NCBI GenBank assembly: GCA_036703275.1
Contig: DATNPK010000096.1
Location: forward strand, 248,001-312,000
Length of the DNA: 64,000 nt
From: Coleofasciculaceae cyanobacterium
GTDB lineage: Bacteria > Cyanobacteriota > Cyanobacteriia > Cyanobacteriales > Xenococcaceae
Direction of reading: 5' to 3'
Shown here piece by piece: positions 46,141-56,700 of the stretch. Position 1 is the first letter of the stretch; every line of letters starts with the position of its first letter. Below the pieces are notes generated by a model. That model was not told where the DNA came from. It made no database searches and saw only the letters and a list, made by a program, of their open reading frames with translations. The translations under genes were made by a program, and so were the position numbers.

Positions 46141-49100
46141 ATGGTGCTAAATAATTCTGTAACCATCATCGAGCAAGTAATCGCTAAGTTACGTCAATTA
46201 GTTCAATTAGAGGTACAACAAACTTGGCGTGACATCACTCTTTTGAGCATAATTAATCTCAGCAGTAATTTAGCTAGAATTAATCTTCAAGAATGCCAGA
46301 CTGCATCGGTAAATAACCAGGGCTATATTGTATTTCCTCAAGGAGGTCAAACAAAGTGGTTGGCACAGAAGATTACAATTCCCCAAACTTTAAATGATTA
46401 TCCTTTATCAGGACTAAATTTACGTTTAGTCTTAACTTGGTGGGCGCAATCTGCTCAAATATTTATTAACGGGAAGTTGGTACAGCAGGGCGACTTATTT
46501 GACTCCTCAGCGCGGGTACTTATTACGGATTATGCCCAACCAGGACAAGAATATCTGGTTACTATACGCCTTGTTAGTCCTAATCATGACATTGGGGCGT
46601 TGATGCGATCGCACTTAATTTACGAAAAGTCACATTTTACTCAAATCGATCCTGGCTTGGTAGCTGACGAGCTTTCTGTCCTATTTAAATATATCTGTCA
46701 GTTTGAACCCCAACACCTGGACGTATTGGCAGCAGAATTAAATAAGTTTAATTGGCGCAATCTGGAAAATGCTAACAGGTTCGCATACGATTTGGCACAA
46801 TTGCGATCGAGCCTGTTACCCCTAGCCAAAAATATTAAACAGCGTTGCTTTAACTTACTCGGTCATGCTCATTTAGATATGGCTTGGCTATGGACAACTG
46901 ATGAAACTTATGAGGTAGCCGAACGTACTTTTAAATCTGTTCTTAACTTACAACAGGATTTTCCTCAGCTCACTTTTGGTCACACAAGTCCAGCACTATA
47001 TCAGTGGATTGAAAATAATCGTCCTGAATTATTTAACCAGATCCAGAATGCAGTCGGGTTAGATAAGTGGGAAATACTCGGCGGTATGTGGATTGAACCT
47101 GAAACTAACTTAGTTAGCGGTGAATCGTTAATTAGGCAGTTGCTTTACGGACAAGAATACTATCAGTCAAAGTTTGAGCGTATTTGTCAGGTTGCTTGGC
47201 TACCCGATAGCTTTGGCTTTACCTGGCAACTTCCTCAGATTATGCAGGAGTGTGGGATTGAATATTTTGTCACGGGAAAGCTGCATTGGAATGATACAAC
47301 CAAGTTTCCTTGGGGCTGTTTTTGGTGGGAATCACCCGATGGTACGCGCTTGCTTACGGTGATGTCTCCCCCCAACGTGACTGGAGTGATGGATACTAAC
47401 CCGATTACCATGACTAACTATGCAGTCGATTGGGAAATCCAAACAGGCTTGCAGAATATTTTTTGGTTACCAGGAGTAGGCGATCATGGTGGTGGACCGA
47501 CTAGAGATATGTTAGAAGTTGCTGCTAAATGGCATAACTCGCCGTTTTTCCCCGAAATTAAATTTTCTACCGCTATTGATTACCTAGAAAAGATATCTAG
47601 TTGTAATAAGCATCAGGTAAATAATGCCCAGCCTTCATTTCCTGTCTGGCAAGACGAACTATATCTGGAATTGCATCGCGGTTGCTACACCAACCATGGA
47701 GAACAAAAAAAGTATAACCGCTATAGTGAAAGACTGCTTTATCAGGCGGAGTTGTGGTCAAGTCTCGCAACCCTGCTTTGTGGGGACAGGCTTGATAGCC
47801 AGCCACTATTTTCCAATATAAATACAATAATCGAAACAGCAGGTTTTTGTCAAGGGGGTCATCAACAGCTAATCGATGTTGCCTGGAAAAAAGTTTTATT
47901 TAATCAGTTTCACGATATTCTGCCTGGGACATCTATCCCCGAAGTATTCACCGAAGCCAATCAGGAGTGGTCAACAGCGATCGCCATAGGAGAGAATATC
48001 TTACAAAATGCTTTAAAAGCGATCGCTTTAAATATTCAGTTGCCTGAACCGCCTCAACCCGATGCGAAACCTCTAGTGGTATTTAATTCGTTGAATTGGT
48101 CGCGATCGGCAATAGTTACTATTGAAGCTACGGAATTTGCCCTGCAAAATTCAACCTTCTGGCTCTGCGAGCATACAGGGAACAAAATACCTTTAGAGGG
48201 TAATCAAGAAGAAAATAAATTGAATTTTTGGGCTGCTAATATTCCAGCGGTAGGCTATCGTTTGTATTGGTTGTGTCAGCAGGAAATAAGCTCAAAGAAA
48301 CCCAGAATTATCAGTGATTTTTCGCCAAATTATCAATTAGAAAATCAGTATTTAAAAGTAGTTGTTAATCCCCAGACTGGTGATTTAGATAGTATATTGG
48401 ACAAAATAAATAATCGAGAGATCCTCAACAAACCAGGAAATAAACTACAGGCTTTTAAAGATAAAGGGCAATATTGGGATGCTTGGAATATCGATCCCGA
48501 TTATGAACAAAAGCAATTACCAGGAACAAAATTAGCGTCAATTGAACGGCAAGACACGGGGTTAACAAAAAGTATTAGAGTTATCAAAAAACTAAATAAA
48601 TCTCAATTTACTCAAGACTATATTTTAGAATTAAATTCACCTCTTTTAAAGATAGCTAACATCGTAGATTGGCAAGAAACTCAGGTAATGGTTAAGGTAG
48701 AGTTTCCCTTGAATGTATCTAGTGACATTGTTACCTACGAAATTCCCTGTGGAGCGATCGCACGAACTACCGCGCCTAAAACAGAAGCAGAACGAGCCAA
48801 ATGGGAAGTACCCGCCTTAAATTGGGCAGATTTAACCGCTGACGATGGCAAATATGGCGTTAGTCTACTTAATGATTGCAAGTATGGTTACGATGCCAAA
48901 CCAGAGCGATTACGCCTAACTTTATTACGTTCGTCCCAATGGCCAGATCCCCAAAGTGACAAGGGAGTCCATCGCTTTACCTATGCTATTTATCCTCATC
49001 AACATAGCTGGAAAGAAGCAAAAACGGTGCAGAAAGGTTATGAGCTAAACACACCCTTGCTAACAGTATTGCTCGATCGCGATCGACAAAATCAACCAGG

Positions 49101-49377
49101 ATTTAATCAATTATCACCAACAGGTGAGCTATTAAACTTATCGGCCGATAATTTAGTTCTCATGGCATTGAAGCTATCTTCTACCCAACAACTTATTATG
49201 CGTTGCTATGAAGCCCACGGAGAAGCTGCAATCTTACAGCTTAAAAGTGATTTAAATTTTGAGTTAGACAGCTCGATTAACTGCCTAGAGAAAGAAAAAC
49301 CAAAAACCGAACTAATCAATGAAATCAAACCTCACAAAATCGTGACTTTTAAACTAAAAGAAAATTTAGAGATGTAG
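46141..49377 (+). CDS. Alpha-mannosidase, glycoside hydrolase family 38
   Basis: 1078 aa, the length of cytosolic class II mannosidases. The N-terminal region (1-235) is beta-rich; the catalytic domain has the zinc motif HAHLDMAW (His244, Asp246), the nucleophile in WLPDSFGFTWQLP (Asp356), and FHDILPGTSIPEV with further metal ligands. The C-terminal half is the usual beta-sandwich series. It should hydrolyse alpha-mannosides; no signal peptide is seen, so it acts in the cytoplasm. Role is probably turnover of mannose-containing glycans. It follows mreD but has its own upstream spacer. Confidence 0.92.
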   Translation: MVLNNSVTIIEQVIAKLRQLVQLEVQQTWRDITLLSIINLSSNLARINLQECQTASVNNQGYIVFPQGGQTKWLAQKITIPQTLNDYPLSGLNLRLVLTWWAQSAQIFINGKLVQQGDLFDSSARVLITDYAQPGQEYLVTIRLVSPNHDIGALMRSHLIYEKSHFTQIDPGLVADELSVLFKYICQFEPQHLDVLAAELNKFNWRNLENANRFAYDLAQLRSSLLPLAKNIKQRCFNLLGHAHLDMAWLWTTDETYEVAERTFKSVLNLQQDFPQLTFGHTSPALYQWIENNRPELFNQIQNAVGLDKWEILGGMWIEPETNLVSGESLIRQLLYGQEYYQSKFERICQVAWLPDSFGFTWQLPQIMQECGIEYFVTGKLHWNDTTKFPWGCFWWESPDGTRLLTVMSPPNVTGVMDTNPITMTNYAVDWEIQTGLQNIFWLPGVGDHGGGPTRDMLEVAAKWHNSPFFPEIKFSTAIDYLEKISSCNKHQVNNAQPSFPVWQDELYLELHRGCYTNHGEQKKYNRYSERLLYQAELWSSLATLLCGDRLDSQPLFSNINTIIETAGFCQGGHQQLIDVAWKKVLFNQFHDILPGTSIPEVFTEANQEWSTAIAIGENILQNALKAIALNIQLPEPPQPDAKPLVVFNSLNWSRSAIVTIEATEFALQNSTFWLCEHTGNKIPLEGNQEENKLNFWAANIPAVGYRLYWLCQQEISSKKPRIISDFSPNYQLENQYLKVVVNPQTGDLDSILDKINNREILNKPGNKLQAFKDKGQYWDAWNIDPDYEQKQLPGTKLASIERQDTGLTKSIRVIKKLNKSQFTQDYILELNSPLLKIANIVDWQETQVMVKVEFPLNVSSDIVTYEIPCGAIARTTAPKTEAERAKWEVPALNWADLTADDGKYGVSLLNDCKYGYDAKPERLRLTLLRSSQWPDPQSDKGVHRFTYAIYPHQHSWKEAKTVQKGYELNTPLLTVLLDRDRQNQPGFNQLSPTGELLNLSADNLVLMALKLSSTQQLIMRCYEAHGEAAILQLKSDLNFELDSSINCLEKEKPKTELINEIKPHKIVTFKLKENLEM

Positions 49378-49746
49378 ACTGTTGGCTTTAATTGGCTGTT
49401 CTTCTTATTAATAGGTAAGTTTATCATTCGTTATGCTTAAAGATAGCTAAAGCTCAGTAGCGAATTTAGTCAGAGGAGAGAAAATAAAAATTGACAATTA
49501 ACTATTAGCAATTTTAAATAGATAGTTTGAAAAGTAAAAATACTGAGAATAATCGGTGTTTTTACTGAATATTTTTTATTGAATGCTATGTTATTTTGAT
49601 GCTGTCAGAAAATAATCCGTTTATTTACCCAAATTCGCGGGTTTATACCCAAATGGGTGCAAGCGGCATTATCTCTGAAGGCTAATTAAATAAGCTATAG
49701 GCCAAGAGCTAAAAGCTTTTGTAAAAACTCTTTATAAAAAAGCTTC
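49378..49746. other. Spacer upstream of rfbC with a REP-like hairpin
   Basis: 369 bp, no gene. At 49647-49658 ACCCA-AA-TGGGT is followed by GCAAGCGGCATT, related to the hairpin in the ppk2 insert. Near 49692-49722 lie AGCTATAGG and AGCTAAAAGC repeats. A likely rfb promoter must lie here but no clear boxes are seen. Confidence 0.55.
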
Positions 49747-50292
49747 ATGGATGTTATTGCGACAACAATCCCCGATGTTTTAATTATTCAACCCAAAGTA
49801 TTTGGTGATGAGCGTGGCTTTTTTCTAGAAAGCTTTAACGAAAAAACCTTGAAAGAGAAAGCAGGAATTACGGCTAAGTTTGTCCAAGACAATCATTCTC
49901 GTTCTGCCAAAAATGTTTTACGAGGTTTGCATTATCAAATTAAACAGACTCAAGGAAAGCTAGTTCGAGTAGTATCAGGGGAAGTATATGATGTAGCGTT
50001 GGATATCCGCAAAAGTTCTCCGACTTTTGGACAGTGGACAGGCTGCTTTTTGAGCGAAGCCAATCATCGACAGTTTTGGGTTCCCCCTGGGTTTGCTCAT
50101 GGCTTTGTCGTTTTATCTGAGACTGCCGACTTTTTATACAAGACAACTGATTATTACGCACCAGAGTACGAACGTTCGATTTTGTGGAACGATCCCCAAC
50201 TAAATATAGACTGGAAAATAACAGACAAGCCAGTTTTATCTGCCAAAGACCAAGCTGGAGTACCTTTAGAAGAGGCTGAGGTGTTTGTATGA
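49747..50292 (+). CDS. rfbC: dTDP-4-dehydrorhamnose 3,5-epimerase
   Basis: 181 aa. The RmlC signatures are GFFLESFNEK, FVQDNHSRSAKNVLRGLHYQ with the catalytic His, and VPPGFAHGFVVLS. It performs the third step from glucose-1-phosphate to dTDP-rhamnose. First gene of rfbC-rfbD-rfbA-rfbB; its stop overlaps the rfbD start (ATGA). Confidence 0.96.
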   Translation: MDVIATTIPDVLIIQPKVFGDERGFFLESFNEKTLKEKAGITAKFVQDNHSRSAKNVLRGLHYQIKQTQGKLVRVVSGEVYDVALDIRKSSPTFGQWTGCFLSEANHRQFWVPPGFAHGFVVLSETADFLYKTTDYYAPEYERSILWNDPQLNIDWKITDKPVLSAKDQAGVPLEEAEVFV

Positions 50293-51221
50293 ATAGAATA
50301 TTACTTACAGGAATCACAGGACAGGTAGGACAAGAATTACAGCAGACTCTAACTGCCGTAGGAGAAGTAATCGGTCTTGGTCGTCAAGAGCTAAACTTGA
50401 GCCAGCCTGAACAAATTCGACAGCAAATTGCCGAGATTAAGCCAGATGTGATTGTTAATGCGGCTGCCTATACCGCTGTAGATCGCTCAGAAACCGAGTC
50501 TGACAAGGCAATGGCCATTAATGCCACTGCGCCCAAAGCGATCGCCCAAGCTGCTCAAGATCTAGGTGCAGTCGTACTGCATATTTCAACCGACTATGTT
50601 TTTAACGGTCAAAATCATACTCCTTATTTAGAAACAGACCAAACCGATCCTTTAGGGGTATACGGTAAATCTAAACTACTGGGAGAAATAGGTGTCCAGG
50701 AAAATTGCGATCGCCACATTATTCTTCGCACTGCTTGGGTATATGGTGCAAGGGGACACGGCAACTTTGTCAAAACCATGCTGAAATTGGGTGCAGCCAG
50801 ATCGCAATTAAACATAGTCGCCGATCAGATTGGTAGTCCCACTTGGTCTTATGATATTGCCCAGGTAATTACCCAGCTACTATCAAGATCTTTGACAGAT
50901 TCTAGTATTAAAGGTACTTATCACTTTACTAATAGTGGTGTTGCCAGTTGGTATGACCTAGCGGTAGCTACTTTCGCTGAAGCAAAACAACTGGGCTTTC
51001 CGCTCAAGATTGACCAAGTTTTTCCCATCACTACCGAGGAGTTTCCGACACCTACTCAACGTCCTGCCTATTCAGTCTTGTCCAAAGGCAAAATCACCGC
51101 AGCACTAGGAGGAATTTATCCCCCCTATTGGCGTGACTCTTTAAGAAAAATGCTTAGCCAATGGTATTCCATTTCCATCGAGGAGGAAGCGAAACAACTA
51201 GTCGCTACCCATAAAGTTTGA
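50289..51221 (+). CDS. rfbD: dTDP-4-dehydrorhamnose reductase
   Basis: 310 aa, RmlD. GITGQVGQEL (8-17) binds NADPH; STDYVFNG and YGKSK carry the catalytic residues. It makes dTDP-L-rhamnose. The start overlaps rfbC by four bases and the stop overlaps the next start (TGATG), so the genes are translationally coupled. Confidence 0.95.
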   Translation: MNRILLTGITGQVGQELQQTLTAVGEVIGLGRQELNLSQPEQIRQQIAEIKPDVIVNAAAYTAVDRSETESDKAMAINATAPKAIAQAAQDLGAVVLHISTDYVFNGQNHTPYLETDQTDPLGVYGKSKLLGEIGVQENCDRHIILRTAWVYGARGHGNFVKTMLKLGAARSQLNIVADQIGSPTWSYDIAQVITQLLSRSLTDSSIKGTYHFTNSGVASWYDLAVATFAEAKQLGFPLKIDQVFPITTEEFPTPTQRPAYSVLSKGKITAALGGIYPPYWRDSLRKMLSQWYSISIEEEAKQLVATHKV

Positions 51222-52321
51222 TGTCAACCAAGTCAATCAACATAAAAATGAAAGCAATTATTCTGTCTGGTGGTAAAGGTACGAGATTGCGTCCCCTAAC
51301 TTATACAGGCGCGAAACAGCTAGTCCCTGTCGCCAACAAGCCCATCCTGTGGTACGGGATTGAATCCATTGTGGCTGCGGGTATTACAGAAATTGGCATT
51401 ATTATCAGTCCCGAAACAGGAGGAGAAGTACAGTCAAAAACGGGTAATGGCGATCGCTTTGGGGCAAAAATTACCTATATTCGGCAAGATGAACCCTTGG
51501 GACTGGCTCATGCTGTCAAGGTAGCACAAGCATTTTTAGGAGATTCTCCTTTTGTCATGTACCTGGGAGACAACCTGGTGCAAAGTGAGCTTGACCTGTT
51601 TATCGATAAGTTCAAATCAAAACACTTAGATGCTTTAACTCTTCTTTGCCCAGTAGAAAATCCCAGCGCCTTTGGGGTAGCCAAGGTAGACGAGACAGGG
51701 AAGGTGTTGCAGCTAATCGAAAAGCCCCAAAATCCTCCTTCCAATTTAGCCCTAGTGGGAGTTTATTTATTCTCGCCAGCAATTCATCAGGCGATCGCTA
51801 ATATCCAGCCATCTCCTAGAGGGGAACTAGAAATTACCGATGCGATCCAGTACCTGATTGACCAGCAGCAGAGTGTAGCGTCTTTTAGACTACAGGGATG
51901 GTGGTTAGATACAGGGAAAAAAGACGATCTTTTAGCAGCAAATCAGATTATTTTAGATACCTGCTTAGAATCTACCCATGAGGGAACTATAGATGAGCAA
52001 AGTAAGATTAGCGGTAGAGTTCATGTAGGGAAAGGCTCGCAGATTACCAACTCGATGATTCGTGGCCCTGTAACCATCGGTAAAAACTGCAAGATCCAAA
52101 ATTGCTTTATCGGTCCTTATAGCAGTATCGCCGATGATACAACCTTAATCGACATTGATATCGAGCATAGCGTGATTCTTAAAGGAGCAACCTTAGAAGG
52201 AATAAGCTCTCGGATTGTTGATAGCTTGATTGGAGAAAGAGCGCATCTTCAAGTTGCACCCCAGCGTCCGAAAGCACTGCGGTTCATGATCGGCGACGAC
52301 TCAAAGATTGAACTGACGTAA
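51221..52321 (+). CDS. rfbA: Glucose-1-phosphate thymidylyltransferase, long type
   Basis: 366 aa from the ATG that overlaps the rfbD stop. The nucleotidyltransferase domain starts MKAIILSGGKGTRLRPLTY; YLGDNLVQ and EKPQNPPS follow. The C-terminal 110 residues form left-handed beta-helix repeats (ISGRVHVGKGSQI, TIGKNCKI), which marks the long RmlA/StrD-like class instead of the about 290-aa short RmlA. It makes dTDP-glucose. The Met at 51248 matches other family members and may be the true start; neither has a strong ribosome site. Confidence 0.93.
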   Translation: MSTKSINIKMKAIILSGGKGTRLRPLTYTGAKQLVPVANKPILWYGIESIVAAGITEIGIIISPETGGEVQSKTGNGDRFGAKITYIRQDEPLGLAHAVKVAQAFLGDSPFVMYLGDNLVQSELDLFIDKFKSKHLDALTLLCPVENPSAFGVAKVDETGKVLQLIEKPQNPPSNLALVGVYLFSPAIHQAIANIQPSPRGELEITDAIQYLIDQQQSVASFRLQGWWLDTGKKDDLLAANQIILDTCLESTHEGTIDEQSKISGRVHVGKGSQITNSMIRGPVTIGKNCKIQNCFIGPYSSIADDTTLIDIDIEHSVILKGATLEGISSRIVDSLIGERAHLQVAPQRPKALRFMIGDDSKIELT

Positions 52322-52409
52322 CCAAACATAGGGGTAAGGCAGTACCTTGCTCCTACAGATGAAATAGATAATTAGGTAATGGATAAGTAGTAGGTAAATT
52401 TTAAATTTT

Positions 52410-53510
52410 ATGTCACAAGATAGTAATAGAACACCCCGTCGGATCTTAGTTACGGGAGGAGCAGGGTTTATCGGCTCAAACTTTGTCCATCACTGGTGCA
52501 ATAGCTATCGGGGCGATCGCGTGGTGGTTTTGGATGCCTTAACTTATGCTGGGAATCAACAAAATCTAGCCAGTTTAACTGGTAACTCCGATTTGCAGTT
52601 TGTTCAGGGAGATATTTGCGATCGCACTTTAGTAGATCGCGTTTTAGATTCAGAAAACATTGATACCGTGGCTCATTTTGCTGCCGAATCTCATGTAGAT
52701 CGTTCCATTATTGGACCTGGAGCTTTTGTGCAGACTAACGTAGTGGGAACATTCACCCTCTTAGAAGCCTTTCGCCAACGCTGGAATCAACGCGATCGGC
52801 CTCAGTCAGACCGCTTTTTGCACGTCTCTACCGATGAAGTTTATGGCAGCCTAGATCGAGACGATGCAGCCTTTACCGAGACTACTCCTTATACTCCTAA
52901 CAGTCCTTATTCAGCATCTAAAGCAGGCAGCGATCACTTAGCAAGAGCCTATTTCCATACTTACGGAATGCCTACCATGATTACTAACTGTTCTAATAAT
53001 TATGGACCCTATCATTTCCCCGAAAAATTAATTCCTTTGATGTGTATTAATATCCTCTTGGGTAAACCTTTGCCTGTATACGGTGACGGGCAAAATATTC
53101 GAGATTGGCTTTATGTCGAAGATCACTGTCGCGCTTTGGATGTAGTAATTCATCGCGGTGAGCCTGGAGAAACCTATAACGTCGGTGGTAATAACGAAGT
53201 CAAAAACATCGATCTGGTAGAGCAGCTGTGTAAACTGATGGACGAGCTAGCACCGAATATCCCTGTTCGTCCCTCGCGAAACTTAATTACCTTCGTCAAA
53301 GATCGAGCAGGTCACGATCGCCGTTATGCTATTGATGCCAGTAAAATCAAGCGCGAGCTAGGCTGGAGTCCTCAAGAAACTGTAGCAGGAGGCTTGCGCC
53401 GTACCGTTGAGTGGTATTTGGCAAATCAAGACTGGTGGCAACCATTACTCAGTGAGGAGTATAAAAATTACTACGATCGGGTGTATGCTCAGGAAGCTCT
53501 TAGCTCTTAG
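52410..53510 (+). CDS. rfbB: dTDP-glucose 4,6-dehydratase
   Basis: 366 aa. The [14 protein letters not shown] cofactor motif is near residue 17; the catalytic region has STDEVYGS and [10 protein letters not shown]. It converts dTDP-glucose to the 4-keto-6-deoxy sugar. The gene is 88 bp after rfbA, a wider gap than elsewhere in the operon. Its last codons and stop coincide with an AGCTCTTAG repeat. Confidence 0.96.
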   Translation: MSQDSNRTPRRILVTGGAGFIGSNFVHHWCNSYRGDRVVVLDALTYAGNQQNLASLTGNSDLQFVQGDICDRTLVDRVLDSENIDTVAHFAAESHVDRSIIGPGAFVQTNVVGTFTLLEAFRQRWNQRDRPQSDRFLHVSTDEVYGSLDRDDAAFTETTPYTPNSPYSASKAGSDHLARAYFHTYGMPTMITNCSNNYGPYHFPEKLIPLMCINILLGKPLPVYGDGQNIRDWLYVEDHCRALDVVIHRGEPGETYNVGGNNEVKNIDLVEQLCKLMDELAPNIPVRPSRNLITFVKDRAGHDRRYAIDASKIKRELGWSPQETVAGGLRRTVEWYLANQDWWQPLLSEEYKNYYDRVYAQEALSS

Positions 53511-53580
53511 CCCTTCGGGTTCGACAGTTGGCGACGCGTCGTCCTTTCAGGGACGCAACTGTCTCACTTTTAGCTCTTAG
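53502..53580. repeat. Nested palindrome flanked by 9-bp direct repeats
   Basis: AGCTCTTAG at 53502-53510 (also the end of rfbB) and again at 53572-53580 enclose an inverted repeat GACAGTTG (53523-53530) / CAACTGTC (53556-53563), with CGACGCGTCG and GTCC/GGAC inside. This is the layout of a small non-coding mobile repeat (REP/MITE-like), although the direct repeats could also be ordinary STRR units. Confidence 0.6.
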
Positions 53581-53775
53581 CTTATTTGTCTGTAATTAAA
53601 ATAGCGAACACGGGGGAATTTAATTTTTTGCTCAACAATTCCCCTGCGCACCTCTGCACAGCTTAATTCTTCATCTTTCTTAATGAAAGTGGCAATAACT
53701 CATTTTGAGTGTTAGGTTCTGCGGTTAGTTGCATATATATCTTTTACTGTTTTTCTCCCCACACAATCCCTAAAG

Positions 53776-56700
53776 ATGCTCAAAGTAGATGAGGCTCAAG
53801 TTTGTTTAGAACAAGCACAGAAGCATTGGCAGTCAAAACAATGGCAGGCAACAATTCAAGCCTGTGCTAAGGCACTTGCCATAGATCAACAGCTAGCCCA
53901 AGCTCATAAATTAATGGGTGACGCTCTGCAAAAAACCGATCGAATCAAAGAAGCGGTTGGTTACTATCAAGAAGCGATCGCCATTAAGCCTGATTTTGCC
54001 GAAGTCTATGCCAACTTGGGAACTCTCTATGCTCGACAACAACAATGGCAGCAAGCGATCGACAGTTATCAGCAGGCACTCAAGATCGAGCCTAATTTTA
54101 CCGCCATATATCGGCACTTAATTAAATGCCAGCTACAACAGCAAAATAAAATAAGTTCAGTCGATCAAGCAATTCCTGAATCCGAGCAGATTTTAAATAA
54201 CTATCTCCATCAAGGGCAAACTTTGCAGCAACAGGGAGAGACAGAAGCTGCTCTAAAACAATATTTGAATGCTGCCAAACTGAAACCACAACGAGTTGAA
54301 ACCTATCAAGAGATTGTTAAACTTTGCGAACGTTTGGAGTTATGGCGCCAGGCAGCTAAATACTGTCGTCATATTTTACAGTTATCTATTGCTGACAACA
54401 AGAGTGCTGTCAACAAGCCGCTGGTTGCAAAATCACTTTTAGAATTGCCCAAGCTACCCCAGGGCAAAACGCCAGACTTAAGCACCGCCGAGAATCAATT
54501 TAATCTGGCTGGTTTATCTGCCAAGCAGCAAGACTGGTCAAAGGCAATCTCACACTATCAACAGGCGATCGCTCTTGAGCCAAAAATGGCAAAGGCGTAT
54601 TTAGAGTTAGCTCGAATATTAGAACGCTTTGGCGAGCGCTTGAAAGCGACACAATATTGGTTACAGGCGATCGCGCTAGACTCAAAGGGAATTAGCGATC
54701 GCGAATATTTAGCACTGGGTAAAAATTTAGCCAGTCAAGGAAAACATAATTCAGCCATTACCTGTTATTATCGAGCCATCAAGCAACAGCCTAACTTGAT
54801 TGATGCCTATCTGGCTTTAGGCACATTACTGACTAAATTGGGCGCAAAAGAGCGGGCGATCGCTTGCTATCTGCAAGGTTTAGAACAGCAACAACATTCT
54901 GAACTCTATTTTCGCTTAGGTAATCTTTATCAAGTCCAGCAAAAGTGGACGCAGGCTACTCTTTGCTATCAAAAAGCAACTCAACACGACGCCAAACACG
55001 CCGCAGCCTATCACGAACTAGGGGAAGCACTAAGCCACCAGAAGCAATGGTCACAAGCAGTTACTGCCTATCGTCAGGCAATTGAGCTTAAAGCCGATTT
55101 TTCTTGGTCATATAATAATTTAGGCTATGCTCTAATTCAGTTAGAACGGTGGTCAGAAGCTCTACCTATCTATCAGCAGGCGATCGCGCTTAACCCAGAT
55201 TTTCCTTGGTCATATTACAATCTTGCCGAAACTTGTGGCAAACTTGGTCAATGGAATCGAGCGATTGAATACTATCAACAGTCGGTTCGGATACAGCCCG
55301 ATCTGCCTCAGCTACAGCAAAAGTTAGGCGATGCTTTCTACCGTCGTAGTCAACACGATCGCGCGATCGCGTTGCAGCATTTTTTACAGGCGATCGAGCA
55401 AGATCCTAATAACCCTGAAGCCTATCATCAGGCTTTGGCGATCGATAACCGCAATATTGCTCTTTATCTCAAGCTGGGAGATATTTTACAGCAGAGTGGA
55501 GCAAGCGATGAGGCACTTGTCATCTATCAAATGGCGCTGCAAATTCAGCCAAAAAATAACGAAGTACTATCTCGTATCCAAAAATGTCGGGTTGTCCCCG
55601 TTTCACCAATTCAGGCTGGCGATAATACACCGCAACCAGATTTTCAGGCATTGGCGAATGAATTACAAGAGATTTTGCCTCACAGCGATACTCCTGAAGT
55701 TTCCATTATTATTCCCGTCTATAACCAGTTAGGCTATACTCTTAAATGCCTTAAGGCGATCGCCATTAACCTGACAGACACTCAAATAGAAATTATTTTG
55801 GTTAATGATTGCTCTACGGATCGAACTGAAGAAATTTTAGCCTCAGTTACTGCGGTTACTTTGGTTAATAGCCAATCTAATCAGGGCTTTATTCACTCCT
55901 GCAATCAGGGTGCATCTTTAGCCAAAGGGAAGTATCTGTATTTTCTCAACAACGATACAGAGATTAAGTCCAATTGTATTGAGAGTCTGGTTACGGTTTT
56001 GGCACAAGACAATCGAGTCGGTGCAGTCGGTTCAAAGCTGATATATCCTCAGGGGAGTTTACAGGAAGCAGGAGGTATTGTTTGGCAAGACGCTTCGGGG
56101 TGGAACTATGGTAGACAAGATAATCCCCATGCTCCTAAATACAACTATTTGCGTCCCGTAGACTATTGTTCGGGGGCTAGTCTGATGGTGAGGCGAGAGG
56201 TTTTTGAACGTTTAAACGGCTTTGAACGAGATTTTGCTCCAGCCTACTATGAAGATACCGATCTTTGCTTTGCTATTCGTCATCAGCTAGGACTTAAGGT
56301 GATGTATCAACCAAAGTCTGAGGTGATTCACTATGAAGGTATTAGTTCGGGTACTTCCACCACCAGCGGTACTAAAAAATATCAGTTAGTTAATGCTGTT
56401 AAGTTCAAGCAAAAATGGCAGGGTGTTCTGAATCAAAATAATTATTTACCTAATGTGGGCATTGCCAATGTTGCTTTGTCTACCAGGAAATATTTAGGTA
56501 ACAAGACTATTTTAGTGATTGATAGCTATATGCCGAGCTATGATCGAGAGTCTGGTTCACGTCGTTTGTTTGAACTGTTAAAGATTTTCCAAGCTTTAAA
56601 TTATCACGTAATTTTTGCTGCGGATAATGGCGTAAAAGCTGAACCTTATACTTCAGTTTTACAGAATTTGCAGATTGAAGTTTTATATACTCAACCAGGC

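Noticed and set aside
53511-53575. tRNA-like GGGTTCGAC in the rfbB downstream spacer
   Set aside because: No acceptor stem, anticodon arm or CCA context; it belongs to a palindromic repeat.
55331-55732. 133-aa ORF inside the 1283-aa gene
   Set aside because: Alternate frame of a TPR-coding region with no independent start signal or recognisable domain.
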